This document shows, one piece after another, positions 54,549 through 64,000 of a DNA stretch of 64,000 nucleotides. Source of the DNA: Bacteroidota bacterium (lineage in GTDB: Bacteria; Bacteroidota; Bacteroidia; AKYH767-A; OLB10); NCBI GenBank assembly GCA_016722525.1, contig JADKJB010000007.1, forward strand, positions 124,001 through 188,000. Direction: 5' to 3'. Within the stretch, counting starts at the first letter, position 1. Each line of letters begins with the position of its first letter. A program made the translations under genes and the position numbers. Under the pieces are notes generated by a model. The model searched no databases. It was not told where the DNA came from and saw nothing but the letters and a program-made list of their open reading frames with translations.

Positions 54549-57305
54549 CTAAGCCGCCAACTTCCTCGTCAACTCCATCAACTCTCCAATCTCCTCCTGA
54601 CTAAAATACTTCTCCACCGCATTCACCCCAAAGTTCGTGAAGGGGGCCTCGTATAGGTCGGCTTCCTCAAGTTTGCGTTTCTGCATGAACACTGTTTGTA
54701 CTGTTCGCAGGAAACGGGTTTGGTCGGCGCTGTAGAGGTGATCGAGTATAAATGAATCGAAGGCCTGCCTTACAATTTGCTCGTAACTGGGTAATGATTC
54801 CAGTTTGAGAATGAATTTGAGGAAATCGGTAAGATGACCTACACGAACACCAAATGCCTTGAGCATGTTATCGGGGCTGAGGTTTAATTCTTCGGAGGTG
54901 AGCTCTGTTTCAAGAGTCGATTCGAGTTTCATCAAATCCTCCATATTTACACTTTCGCCTTTAGTAAGTCGTTGTATGGTTGGGTGTTTAGAGGCCAATT
55001 CTTCTATTTTCTCTTCCACCTTTTTCCGGTATTCTTCAACCATTATTTTTTGGTTGTCTTTTTTCACAATCACCCATTTGCGGGAGTCTATCACATCATC
55101 AAGGCCCAATTCAATAACCACACTATGCCTTTCCCGTTTGTATCTCATCAAAGGTGCCAGGGCATTGCGGGTATCATCAACAGTTTGCAGATTAGCCGTT
55201 CTCCAAAACTCGGGGGTCATAACTGCGTCCACGTAAGTGATGCGTTCACGCACCTGAGACAAATTAGTTGGCAACAGAATTACATCTTCACGAATAGATG
55301 ATATTATTTCAGTGACATCTTTCTTTTGCAACATTGCTAAACTGCATCGTTCCATTTTACTGGTAAAAAATGCTTCGGGCAAATTTATATCCGGTACAAA
55401 TCGTAACAATGGAGCTAACTGCATACGCAACATTTCCAGTTTCTGTGTGGTAATGTATTTCCAGAACTCATCATTCCAGGCATCACGCACCGGTTTTATA
55501 TTTTTCTTAACAGTAAATGAATCAAGTGGTATGCGGGCAATATCGGCACGACAATCTTTAATAATTCGTTTAAAATCATCGCTGCTCTGGTCGCCAAGAA
55601 GAATTTCGAGTTTACTTAATCGGGTATTAAAAATGGTAACGAGTACCGGTATTTGTCTGGGTCCGTTATCATCTTTAGGCATCATATTAAAATGCTCGAA
55701 GTTTTCCCAGAAATCAACAATCAAAAAATTATCTTTCTTTTTTTCGGGGAGCCGCTCCAAGTGTTTGCAAGCTTCGAGACTACGAGTACCCCTTCCAATC
55801 ATCTGCCAGAATTTTATTTGCGATCCAACAGGTTTCATAAAGGCCAGGTTCATCACTTCCGGTACATCTACACCGGTATCGAGCATATCAACAGAAATAG
55901 CTATGCGAGGAAGATCTTCTTTCTTAAATTTTGCCAATAAATCAGAGGCTCTTTCCACACCCGATGTGATCACTCGAGCCAATTGTCCTTTGTGTTCAGG
56001 ATACATTTCATTGAATGCCTCCTCTAAACGTATGGCATGTTTTTGTGTAATTGCAAACAGAATAGTTTTGGCAGGAGTTGACCGCTATTATCATTATGGC
56101 ACACATCCATAAACTCTTCCCACTGCCGATGTAAAGTATTCTTATTAGTAACTTTCTTCTCCAGATCGGTCCCTTCATAGTTAATATCTTCAGGATCGAT
56201 TCCTCGTTCACGAAGTGAATCCTGATCTTCCTGCGAAAGTTCAATTCCTTTAATTCCTTTACGCTGAAATTTTGTCTGTGCCGAATACACATTATAATCG
56301 GCCAGATATCCCTCTTTCACCGCAGTATCATAAGTATAAAGAAATGTAGGAGCGGTGCCATCTGTTTCAAAAAATTTAAATGTATCCCTATCGATAAAAT
56401 GAGCAGGTGTGGCTGTTAAACCAATTTGTATTCCGTCGAAGTAGGCAAGAATATCGGTGTACTTATTATAAATGCTCCGGTGACATTCATCGGCCACAAT
56501 CAAATCAAACTCGGCGGGAGAAAATTTCTGATAACAGAGTTCAAGTGTCTGCAAAGTACTAACATACACCCTTGCCGTTTTATCAATATTATAAGTACGT
56601 ATCCGCGACCGTGACTCGTTAGGAAGATAAACTTTAAAGCCCTCGTTCAATGCCTGATCAACTAGGCTATCTCTATCGGCCAAAAACAAAACTCTTTGAG
56701 CTTGTCGTGCTCTCAAAAAAACATCAATCAACGCCATGGTGGTGCGAGTTTTACCTGTACCGGTTGCCATCACTAAAAGTGCTTTTCGTTTTTCTTTATC
56801 TCAATAGCTTCACCAAGCCGACGTATGGCTTCAACCTGATACGATCGGTTGACAATAGTTTCGTTTATTTTATTTCGCTGAGCGGAAGTTTATTCTTTTG
56901 CAGATGCAACATCCGTTCAAGATCGTCGCGGCTAAAAAAAGCAGAAATCATTCGATCCGGATAATTCAACGTATCCCAGAAATATAAATCTTCGCCATTA
57001 GCCATAAACGCAAAAGGCCGGAAAGTTTGCTTTTTTTCAATTTCGGTAACATATCTAAATACCTGTTCCTTCCCTACACGTGCATCCTTTCTCGTCCGCT
57101 TTGCCTCCACCACAGCCAGCACCTCACCATTAGCCCGATACATGCAATAATCGGTCACGCCATTTTGAGGTGATGCGTCATACCCATCAATAGGAATCTC
57201 AAATCCCACCGAAGTGCGATCAGCTAAATTCCACCCAGCCTTAACAATCTCAGGATCAATGAGATTGTACCGTGTTTGAGCTTCGTTGAATTGTTGGTAG
57301 GACAT
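54549..57305 (-). CDS. hsdR: Type I restriction endonuclease/translocase subunit (frame breaks)
   Basis: ATG at 57305 chosen because MSYQQFNEAQTRYNLIDPEI fits the family start (a TTG 24 bases upstream is also possible). PD-(D/E)XK nuclease: GVTDYCMYRANGEVLAVVEA with Asp52, Glu67, and Lys69. SF2 translocase: MMATGTGKTRTTMALIDVFL near 56760, VADECHRSIYNKYTDIL near 56480, GLTATPAHF, and GSQIKFWQMIGRGTRSLEAC near 55790. C-terminal helical domain ends at 54549. Frame changes near 56870, 56790 and 56030. About 918 residues. Cuts unmodified DNA with HsdM/HsdS, which are encoded 6 kb downstream. Confidence 0.9.
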
Positions 57306-57538
57306 AAATGAGGGCATCCAAACAGGCAAAGCTGTCTAGATTATATATAATTATTTGATAAACAATACGTTAAAATTTCCACCCAAAACTCATAAAACAT
57401 GATAAATCACTATGAGTTAATTAAATAAACCCATGTAATAAGACATGGATGCTATTGATGGATAAAAATAATAATTAATGTGTTAGAAACCAAATTTATT
57501 TTGTGAATTGTGGGGAGGATTTGAAGTGCTATTGTTTT

Positions 57539-58566
57539 TTATTGATTAAGATACCATTTTTTAGGAGAATAACCAAGTGTTATCCCACCCCACCAATGCC
57601 ATTTCTTTCCACCCTCAAATTCTTGTCCTCTCCCAAAGAGAGAATAGTTCATGTAAATATTGTTAAACAACACGATGTTAATTCCTGTTTGAAAATTTAT
57701 AAATACAGGAACAACGTCTTCTCTCGAAATGGTATATACACTTTTATCATTGAAAGGCGTGCCTGAAAGTGTGGAATTGTGAATGTCATAACGAATAGTA
57801 CCTTGAACAAACCAGTTTAATCTAAACGAGGGAGCAACTGATTCAATTGTTGGTAAAGTTGGCTGAAAGTTGGTTAACAAGTTTGGGAATAATGATACAG
57901 GGATAATATTAAAACCCGCTTCAACATTTGTCATATAATTGCCGATGGAGAGTTTTCCTACTATTCCGCTTTGGAATATTTTTACTGGTGAAATTTCATT
58001 TTAGAAAATCCCTTAAATAACATCTTATACGAGGAGATATTATAATTCACCACAAATGCGTTTAAAGAATCTGCAATTTGATTATGCCAACCTTGAGGGA
58101 CAGGGCGTGTAGTTCCGAACCAATGGTTTTCATGGATATAGCTTTGTACATTTCCAGGACCATCTAATCCCATAAATCCAACATATATGTCTGATTGCAA
58201 AAAATTTAATTTTTTAAAAAACGAGATGTTACCAAAACTTAAAAAAACAAGTGATGCATAGGGTCTGTCGTCATATTGAACTTCACTGAATTCCAATGTA
58301 CGCGGAGTATAACCAGTCCCTCCAAATGAATAACGTTGTAAATTTAAATCTGCTTTATTTCTAAAAGGAAACACAACTAAGTATTTACACTTTAATCCTG
58401 GGGTCAAAACTTCAAGCTTAATTCCACCTGTGTAATTTTCGTCTTCATTCCGATAGCCAAGAATATCGTTCTCGATGGTGAGATTTGCTTGATAACCTTC
58501 AACTCCTTGAGAAAAAAGTAATTTGCAAATGAATAGTAAAATAGAAGTTATTAACCATTTCTTCAT
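57539..58566 (-). CDS. LpxR-family lipid A deacylase-like outer membrane protein (frame break)
   Basis: ATG at 58566 with signal peptide MKKWLITSILLFICKLLFSQ. Conserved parts of the LpxR/DUF2219 family: ENDILGYRNEDENYTGGIKL, QYDDRPYASLVFLSFGN, and VPQGWHNQI. A frame change near 57985 leads to MTNVEAGFNIIPVSLFPNLL, GINIVLFNNIYMNYSLFGRG, and the end at 57539. About 340 residues. LpxR removes 3'-acyl groups of lipid A in the outer membrane; the Asn, Asp, Glu, and His pattern of the N-terminal ENDxxxxxxDxxYTxG motif is kept. It is preceded by the SPOR protein after 106 bases; 57306-57538 shows nothing recognisable. Confidence 0.75.
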
Positions 58567-58672
58567 ATTAACTCATTTTTTATCAACGTTATAAATGTGT
58601 GATCCGTTCCTATAACAATTAAAATTAATATTAGAGTGAAATGCTACATTAAACTTAATTTAATTTTTCCTT

Positions 58673-59461
58673 TCATTCACAAATCAAACATTCGTCACCC
58701 ATTTCAATAGTTTTGCACCAAGTTGACTTATTTACAATATATGCAGTGCTGTTGATTTTTTGCTTTACAATTTCCAATTGCTTTTCTGCCTCTGCCCTGG
58801 TTGTATACCCCATGAGAACAGTCCGATAAGAACTGCCCTTTTTAATAATATTAGAATTAGCGTTCACTTTAATCGCTTTCTCCAATTCATACTTTGCTGC
58901 TTCCAAAGTGACATCGCCACCTGCTACAACGTACCACTCCGTAACTGAGCTGACTCGACTTATTGGCTTTTCAAATAATTCAACTTTTTCCTGATTAATT
59001 TGTCTGGTATAACTTTCCTCTAGACTAGGATTACTGCTTGTATCTCTTTCTAATGCTTTTTGAGCTAATAAATATTCATTATACTCCTTTTTAACTTCAA
59101 TATAATAATTCGTCCATGATTTTTTCATATCTCCATTTGGAGCAACAATTGAAAAATATTTTGACAATTGCAATCTGCTTTGTCCATTCACATCTTTAAC
59201 TTCTTCTACATATTTAGCAAAATATTCCAGTTCTTTAATATCTTGCTCTCTTTCTTTAAATAAATCAGTTACTAAAAGTGCAACTGTTCCCAACGCACTT
59301 GTAAAAACAACCGTTTTAAAAAAGTCAATTAGTTTGTCTAGTTTATCACTATCAAGTGAACCATTTTTCAATAATCTGTACACAATTATGGTAGAAATAA
59401 TAGCTATAAGAATAAAAACCATATATAGCGTGAACGATATAGTACCGGTGTTTGAGAACAT
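58673..59461 (-). CDS. Membrane protein with C-terminal SPOR-like domain
   Basis: Intact 262-residue gene. Two membrane helices (residues about 9-29 and 49-66), a helical region with KELEYFAKYVEEVKDVN at about 75-150, and a C-terminal repeat-like unit of about 70 residues: VTEWYVVAGGDVTLEAAKYE, SYRTVLMGYTTRAEAEKQLE, STAYIVN, fitting the SPOR peptidoglycan-binding fold. SPOR domains bind denuded glycan at division sites, but the topology here is uncertain. It lies 54 bases after the FRG-domain gene in the same orientation and may be a membrane component of the caspase/FRG cluster. Confidence 0.65.
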   Translation of the reverse strand: MFSNTGTISFTLYMVFILIAIISTIIVYRLLKNGSLDSDKLDKLIDFFKTVVFTSALGTVALLVTDLFKEREQDIKELEYFAKYVEEVKDVNGQSRLQLSKYFSIVAPNGDMKKSWTNYYIEVKKEYNEYLLAQKALERDTSSNPSLEESYTRQINQEKVELFEKPISRVSSVTEWYVVAGGDVTLEAAKYELEKAIKVNANSNIIKKGSSYRTVLMGYTTRAEAEKQLEIVKQKINSTAYIVNKSTWCKTIEMGDECLICE

Positions 59462-59515
59462 AAATAATTTAGTTTTTATAAGGATGAATGTTCAATTGAT
59501 TGATGAATGGATTTG

Positions 59516-60239
59516 TCACACATAATACTCCGCATCCAACAAATTCTTCAATCCCTGCAAATCGGGGAACATGGAGAAGTGATTGATGCCTGCTCTTTAA
59601 AAATAATTGCGCAGCTGGAATAGCTGCTTTGGGGATCACAAACTTTTGACTGCGTCAGGACACTGCTTATGAATACAATTTGGATTGTTGCCGTGAATAG
59701 TAAAAACACCCCATTGTGAACGAATTCTTTCATTTGATTTTATAGGTATAATGCCTTTGGTGAATCAAATGTGCACTTATTAGTTTTCCAACTCCTGTAA
59801 TAAATTGATCATAGTAATTTACTTTAAAATCCCTTGCCGGATTGTAAAGTGTGCAGTACTTCAGACTAGTAAATTTTGATTTTTTCTTTTCTAAATCATT
59901 TAAATAATAAGGATCCAGTATCCATATACAAGGGTCTTGAATATCTTTGCTGCAAGCTATTGAAAAATATAGTGCTACTCCGAAACTCTGTGACCAATCC
60001 AATAACCTTGTCGGAATCCCATGATGCTGCATATTAAATAGTACATCCCATTCCCCTTTATTTTGAATGATACCATCTCCATACGCACAAAAATCATAGT
60101 ATAAATTATTTTCCAAATACTCTACTTCAACATGATTTTTTAACCTATCACCATTCCTAAATAAAGAAGGAATCAATTCGTACATGGATTTACTGCACCC
60201 CCCATTGAATACTTCATGAGAAGCTTTTGTTGCTGTCAT
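59516..60239 (-). CDS. FRG-domain protein (frame break)
   Basis: ATG at 60239. FRG domain with MYELIPSLFRNGDRLKNHVE, WDVLFNMQHHGIPTRLLDWS, and QSFGVALYFSIACSKD; the name-giving FRG near the start reads FNG. A frame change near 59745 continues IPIKSNERIRSQWGVFTIHG and ends LFPDLQGLKNLLDAEYYV-like at 59516. About 240 residues. FRG domains are frequent in toxin and phage-defence loci, sometimes as effectors, but the reaction is not known. It follows the caspase gene after 53 bases, same orientation. Confidence 0.8.
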
Positions 60240-60292
60240 TTAATTACAATTTTAGCTACCACTATATTTCTCTATGTGTTTGAATTAATCGG

Positions 60293-61427
60293 TTATAAAT
60301 TTAGAATTGGTACCTGGCGCTTAATTTTAATTCCCGGACCAACAATCTGTGGAACCTGGTCGTATCCCAATTCTTTGAGCCTGGTTCCTACCATTTTAAT
60401 CAGGTCGTTATAATTGTACTTTCTTGATTGTTTTTTTTCTGAGATCCTGAGGATTGTAGATAAACAGTAGGTAAATGCTCCAAATGAAACGACTCCATGT
60501 TTGTATTCGTAAGCATACTGATCTTCGACACGATTCGATTATCAGAGGCATGTACGGTCCTTTTGTTCCGTATTTCTTTTTAGCTTTTTCGAATTTATTA
60601 TATTCACCCCAAAGATGGACTGCTCGTCCGAACCGATATACATTATTGTTTTTTCCAATAAATTGTTTTCGTTCGTCAACTTTAACACTGGGTTTAAATA
60701 TTTTTCTTTTCCCTAAATCAGAATCACGCGAAATCCACATCTGCCGTTTAGGGTCCCACTTTATGGTACGATGACGGATATCATCGGGAGGGGTGATCCC
60801 TCTTGCTCTGAATATTCCATCTCTGGCTAATCCACCGGAGTGACAACAATCGAGAACTGAAACAAAGTCCACTTCATAAGGCAGCTGACTATAGGCTCTC
60901 AAAAATTCTTTATCCGTATAGGCATTCGTTCTGGTCCAATCGAAATCATAGGTAACCAGGCATTCATCATGTGAATCTTCCTCTCCTTCCATACCATCAC
61001 TGGGGATTTGTGCTCCATGGCCACTGTAATAGAAAAACCTAAAATCCCCTTTTTTCGCATCTTTCAGCAACCAATTCATCGAACTCCTTACATTTTCAGC
61101 TGTAGCTCTTTCGTTTAGAACAACTTTAATGTTTTCTGGAGCAATACCAGCCTCCTGCAAAACTTCGCTCATTCTAAAAACATCATTTAAACAACCATAT
61201 AATTTGTCTTCCGGGTTAGGGTAATCATCTATTCCAATCAATAGGACTTTTTCTTTGATGTTCTTTGCCTGTGCTTTGGATCCGCTTACTTTTAAAGTTG
61301 GCTTTGATCCGGCTTTTAAACTTCGGCTTCGTGGCAGGGAAATTAATTTATTAAATACGGCAGGCCATGCAAAATGAACAGCATTATCGTTATTTATATA
61401 ATCCAACACCTCATGATTGATGCTCAA
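60293..61427 (-). CDS. Caspase-family peptidase C14 (frame break near the end)
   Basis: TTG start at 61427 overlapping the hydrolase stop (TTGA); the in-frame ATG nearby is further inside. Residues 60-200 are the caspase fold: KVLLIGIDDYPNPEDKLYGC, FFYYSGHGAQ with His137, and VLDCCHSGG with Cys195. A frame change near 60525 leads to YAYEYKHGVVSFGAFTYCLS, NYNDLIKMVGTRLKELGYDQ and a stop at 60293. About 378 residues; the typical C-terminal p10-like part is present. Prokaryotic caspases act in abortive infection by cleaving partners after sensing; the obvious partner is the overlapping alpha/beta hydrolase. Confidence 0.85.
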
Positions 61428-62073
61428 AAATCCACCGAAAAGGGAGTTTCAATTTCACTGAAATTTTCTGCTTCTATACCAATTGGCTCATAAGCAAATA
61501 CTTTATCGTTTTGGTTGTGAAGGTTAATCCAATAATTAACATTCAATGGTTGTATTGCTCCGCCAAATAGCATTAGCAAAGCAGGATGGCCAATTTGCGA
61601 GCCACTTGTAACAACAGTTAGATTTCTCGAAATACCGTTTACTGCTTCTTGCCGTAATAAATCATACACTACTAAAGTACCTAAGCTATGTGCAAATATT
61701 ACATCCGGTTTAACTGAAGCCAAAGTTTCATGAAGTCTTGCTTGCAATTCATTTCTCAATTCATCATCTTCAGCAAATTGGACAACCATACCGGCATACC
61801 ATCTAATTTTGTCTTTTATACCTAATCCACGAGCATCTCTAAAACCGAGACATAAATCCAATCACGGATCAATTTAGCTATTGTTTCAACATAGCGAATC
61901 CCATTTCGCTTCTCATATTTTTCGAATATGTCATCAAATCTTAAAAATTCAAATTTCAGTTCTTCATTTACACCTTTTGAATATTGAGAAATTGCGTGTT
62001 CCCATTCAGGAGCCCAATCTTCCATGGTTGCATCTTTTTTACCGATGCCGTGAATGCAGAGTATTTTTTTCAT
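61424..62073 (-). CDS. Alpha/beta hydrolase coupled to the caspase (frame break)
   Basis: ATG at 62073 gives MKKILCIHGIGKKDATMEDW with the IHGIG oxyanion loop. A frame change near 61850 joins it to GLGIKDKIRWYAGMVVQFAE; nucleophile elbow VIFAHSLGTLVVYDLLRQ near 61690, then LTVVTSGSQIGHPALLMLFG. Ends at 61424, overlapping the caspase start by 4 bases. About 215 residues, cytoplasmic. Similar to serine esterases found beside caspases in Bacteroidota. Probably an effector, or a target activated by caspase cleavage (inference). Confidence 0.75.
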
Positions 62074-62137
62074 CTTACCAATAATTAGAATTAATTTATA
62101 TTTTTATAATGATATTACAATAAATTGATCGTCACAT

Positions 62138-62905
62138 TCACAATCCCAATTTCTTCGGAACATACTTAAAATCCGCATTCCCCTTTTTCAACCATGACAT
62201 TCCGAAGGCTATTAATGCTATTGCTTCCAGGAGAAAAGTAGAATGAATGTGTTGTAAGAATTCAAATTTGGGTTCAAGCCACATATTAAATACAGGAACT
62301 AAAACAAGACATGTAATCATAACAATTCCACACTTGAGAAAAAATGGATCATCTGGACCGGTTCCAAATAATTGTTGTTCTTTGGATCTGCGGAAATTGA
62401 GAATGGACATGAAGGCGAGCGTTAAAAAAAATGCCGCCGCACAGCCATAATGAACGTACCCAATATTTTCACTGCTTAGAAATTGTCTTAAATTGTCCTT
62501 GATTGCCAATTCAGATCCAGTAGGGAAAAATGCCACTCCAAGTGCAAATGTTCCTGCTAGATTTGTCATAGCGTTATCTGATAATCCCCAATCTCCTTTT
62601 CGTAATGGATGCCCTTTGTAACAGAACATAAAAAGGGCAACTGCACATAAAGTACCTGTAAATATTTCACCCACTGTTGTATAATAATAATGACTCACTG
62701 AACTTTTAAATGACCCTGAGCTTTCATAAGGACATTCTTTGATTGATTTAAAAAACCAATCATTATTAAAAACATCAGTCAGGTTTAATATATAATTCCC
62801 GCCAAGCAATAAAAATGGAAGCAACATTCCGAGCCAGCCTATTGCTTTTCGCATAGTAAAATAAGATACTACGGGATTTAATTTTTGATTGTCGGGCTTA
62901 TTCAT
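62138..62905 (-). CDS. Multi-pass membrane protein, CREST/DUF998-like
   Basis: Intact 255-residue gene from ATG 62905 with about seven membrane helices, for example KAIGWLGMLLPFLLLGGNYI and TTVGEIFTGTLCAVALFMFC. The segment SVSHYYYTTVGEIF, then the internal HYGCAAAFFLTLAFM and the C-terminal HSTFLLEAIALIAFGMSWLK, resembles the DUF998/CREST arrangement of putative membrane hydrolases (conserved Ser, Asp, His), but I cannot assign it firmly. It precedes the hydrolase-caspase pair by 64 bases in the same orientation. Confidence 0.6.
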   Translation of the reverse strand: MNKPDNQKLNPVVSYFTMRKAIGWLGMLLPFLLLGGNYILNLTDVFNNDWFFKSIKECPYESSGSFKSSVSHYYYTTVGEIFTGTLCAVALFMFCYKGHPLRKGDWGLSDNAMTNLAGTFALGVAFFPTGSELAIKDNLRQFLSSENIGYVHYGCAAAFFLTLAFMSILNFRRSKEQQLFGTGPDDPFFLKCGIVMITCLVLVPVFNMWLEPKFEFLQHIHSTFLLEAIALIAFGMSWLKKGNADFKYVPKKLGL

Positions 62906-63416
62906 TTTGTATCTATTGACAGCTTGTAAATTCTGCTTTTAATTCATATCATGGATAAAACTAAATACAAATACAGTCTAAAAAAACAGAATATGCCAAA
63001 TTCAGGGTATCCCCTTAAGGGGATACCCTGAGACAGAATGGCAGGCTGCTGACAAAAATGCGATTTTGATACCTGAGCATGAGGTTCCTTTTTCAAATTT
63101 TCTTGTCTCAAGAGATTAATAACTATACGATTGTGTCTGTTTTTCAATAAATATTTGAATTCTTTCTGTAATTAAACATATTTTTTCAACTGTTTTTAAA
63201 GGTGACGGAAGAATTCGCTTTGATGTAAAGACATTATCGAAAACCACAAACAAATTTGAAATCGTTATTAAGCCTTCATCAATTTTTTGAAGGTGAATAT
63301 TACAAGCATAGATTTTGGAAACATTAAAACATTTTAAACATTGGATTATTTTTTTTGGAATTTGTGAAAGTGAATCAAAATTTTACTATCTTTAATTTTC
63401 CATGTAATCAATTTCT
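62906..63416. other. Intergenic region between divergent genes
   Basis: About 510 bases, AT-rich apart from the perfect palindrome at 63002-63031. It separates the minus-strand island from a plus-strand membrane-protein gene and so probably contains both promoters; TTTG at 63361-63364 and TATCTTTA at 63387-63394, 22 bases apart, weakly resemble a Bacteroidota promoter for the downstream gene. No gene seen. Confidence 0.5.
63002..63031. repeat. Perfect 30-base palindrome
   Basis: TCAGGGTATCCCC at 63002-63014 runs into TTAAGGGGATACCCTGA to 63031, giving a 30-base perfect inverted repeat with no loop. It is GC-richer than its surroundings. No T-tract on the plus strand; on the minus strand a T-run begins about 20 bases later. 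Could be a terminator-like hairpin, a protein-binding site or a mobile repeat. Confidence 0.8.
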
Positions 63417-64000
63417 ATGAATCCGGTAAAGCAAAATAAAGTCAGATCTTATGAGCAAGAACCCGAAACCTATTGGGGTGTTATTATAAATGCTATTGGT
63501 TATAGTTGGAAGACTATCAAACTGTATTTTTATACTCTTTATAAATTTGTGCTAACATCATCGCAAGTAGTTCAAGGGCGAATTTCAGGTTCCGGCACGT
63601 ATATGCATCCTGCAAAATTTTTTTTTGCCAGCACTGTGTCTGTATTGATTTTTAACTTTCTATTGACCAATTTTAAAGGGGAAGCGGTTCCGTCGGATAA
63701 TGTGGAACAATATTTACAATGGATGGAAACAGTGCATGGAAATAATCCTACTCCGGAAATAAAACAAGAGATTCAAGAAGGAGTTCGCCGATTGCAATGG
63801 ATAGATGAACAGGGTATCGGAACGAAAACCGGCAATGTCCTGTCATTTTTTTTCTGTTTACTCATGTCAGTTGCATTAATTCCTTTAGTAAGAATATTCA
63901 CATTTGAAAAATCGGGCAAAGAGTTGTTTTTTTATAATGGCTACCTAACTTCTTTTGCAATGTTGCTTACTTTAACAGGTCAATTCATTGGTTATTTTTT
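63417..64000 (+). CDS. Multi-pass membrane protein, 3' end outside the window
   Basis: Open from ATG 63417 to the window end (194 codons, no frame break). N-terminal soluble part VRSYEQEPETYWGVIINAIG, a membrane-near IKLYFYTLYKFVLTSSQVVQ, then GRISGSGTYMHPAKFFFAST, and helices VSVLIFNFLLTNF, VLSFFFCLLMSVALIPLV, and GYLTSFAMLLTLTGQFIGYF. The GxxGxxxYxHPxKFFF pattern is like DUF3667/Yip1-type membrane proteins of Bacteroidota, assigned weakly. It is divergent from the island genes. Confidence 0.55.
   Translation, partial: MNPVKQNKVRSYEQEPETYWGVIINAIGYSWKTIKLYFYTLYKFVLTSSQVVQGRISGSGTYMHPAKFFFASTVSVLIFNFLLTNFKGEAVPSDNVEQYLQWMETVHGNNPTPEIKQEIQEGVRRLQWIDEQGIGTKTGNVLSFFFCLLMSVALIPLVRIFTFEKSGKELFFYNGYLTSFAMLLTLTGQFIGYF

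Noticed and set aside
54859..56112. Long plus-strand frames of up to 266 codons opposite hsdR
   Set aside because: They are antisense to well-conserved helicase motifs of hsdR and contain no recognisable domain.
1..64000. Alternative genetic code or programmed frameshifting as cause of the many breaks
   Set aside because: Breaks occur at varied sequences without a common slippery motif, and intact genes such as hsdM use all three standard stops normally in the window; indel errors explain them more simply.

Overview
The window looks like chromosomal DNA of a Bacteroidota bacterium (AT-rich, roughly Chitinophagales/Saprospirales/Flavobacteriales type; the order cannot be fixed from the sequence alone). 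Evidence: a type IX secretion C-terminal sorting domain (protein ending at 16390), a PKD-repeat protein with a gliding-motility type C-terminus coupled to a PorP/SprF-like gene (22876-28914), a lipoprotein of a Bacteroidota-only type, and a promoter-like TTG/TAnnTTT arrangement. No tRNA, rRNA, CRISPR array or intact insertion sequence was found.

A striking property of the whole window is that most long genes are interrupted by single-base frame changes about every 300-600 bases, while the protein sequence continues in another frame. This affects housekeeping-like, secreted and defence genes alike, so uncorrected insertion/deletion errors are the simplest explanation. I therefore describe such genes as single genes with frame breaks; real decay cannot be excluded for individual cases.

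Layout. 1-8 kb: end of a secreted beta-propeller protein, a RhuM-Fic protein, a phnA fragment, a protein made of about 11 zinc-ribbon repeats followed by an RNA-polymerase-alpha-CTD/HTH regulator cluster, and the relic of a REP-associated transposase with its hairpin. 8-13.5 kb: a phospholipase-D-like protein with an ATPase, a second Fic protein with a cluster of TTGAGCT operator-like sites, and a pRiA4b ORF-3 family gene. 13.7-16.4 kb: a T9SS-secreted adhesin-like protein with a terminator. 16.6-22 kb: a PLD-helicase-DUF3427-S24 protein coupled to a Nudix hydrolase, then MazG-like and HNH nuclease genes (a nucleotide/nuclease defence-type cluster). 22-29 kb: lipoprotein, giant PKD protein, PorP/SprF.

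29.8-63 kb is a long, almost entirely minus-strand defence-type island. In transcription order (from high to low coordinates): a multi-pass membrane protein, an alpha/beta hydrolase overlapping a caspase, an FRG-domain protein, a membrane-SPOR protein, an LpxR-like outer membrane enzyme, then hsdR; between hsdR and hsdM lie a serine hydrolase with an unknown partner, a SIR2-STAND NTPase fusion and a two-TM protein; then hsdM, hsdS, a two-TM protein overlapping a P-loop NTPase, a poorly coding 2-kb stretch, a GmrSD-like DUF262-DUF1524 protein, two nuclease-like genes, a cold-shock-domain ORF, two unknown genes and a very large protein joining a DnaQ-type exonuclease, a RecQ helicase and a UvrD helicase. 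The most noteworthy candidates for undescribed systems are the CSD/unknown/unknown/exonuclease-RecQ-UvrD operon, the type I restriction locus carrying three nested effector-like modules, the caspase/hydrolase/FRG cluster, and the zinc-ribbon-repeat/alpha-CTD pair.
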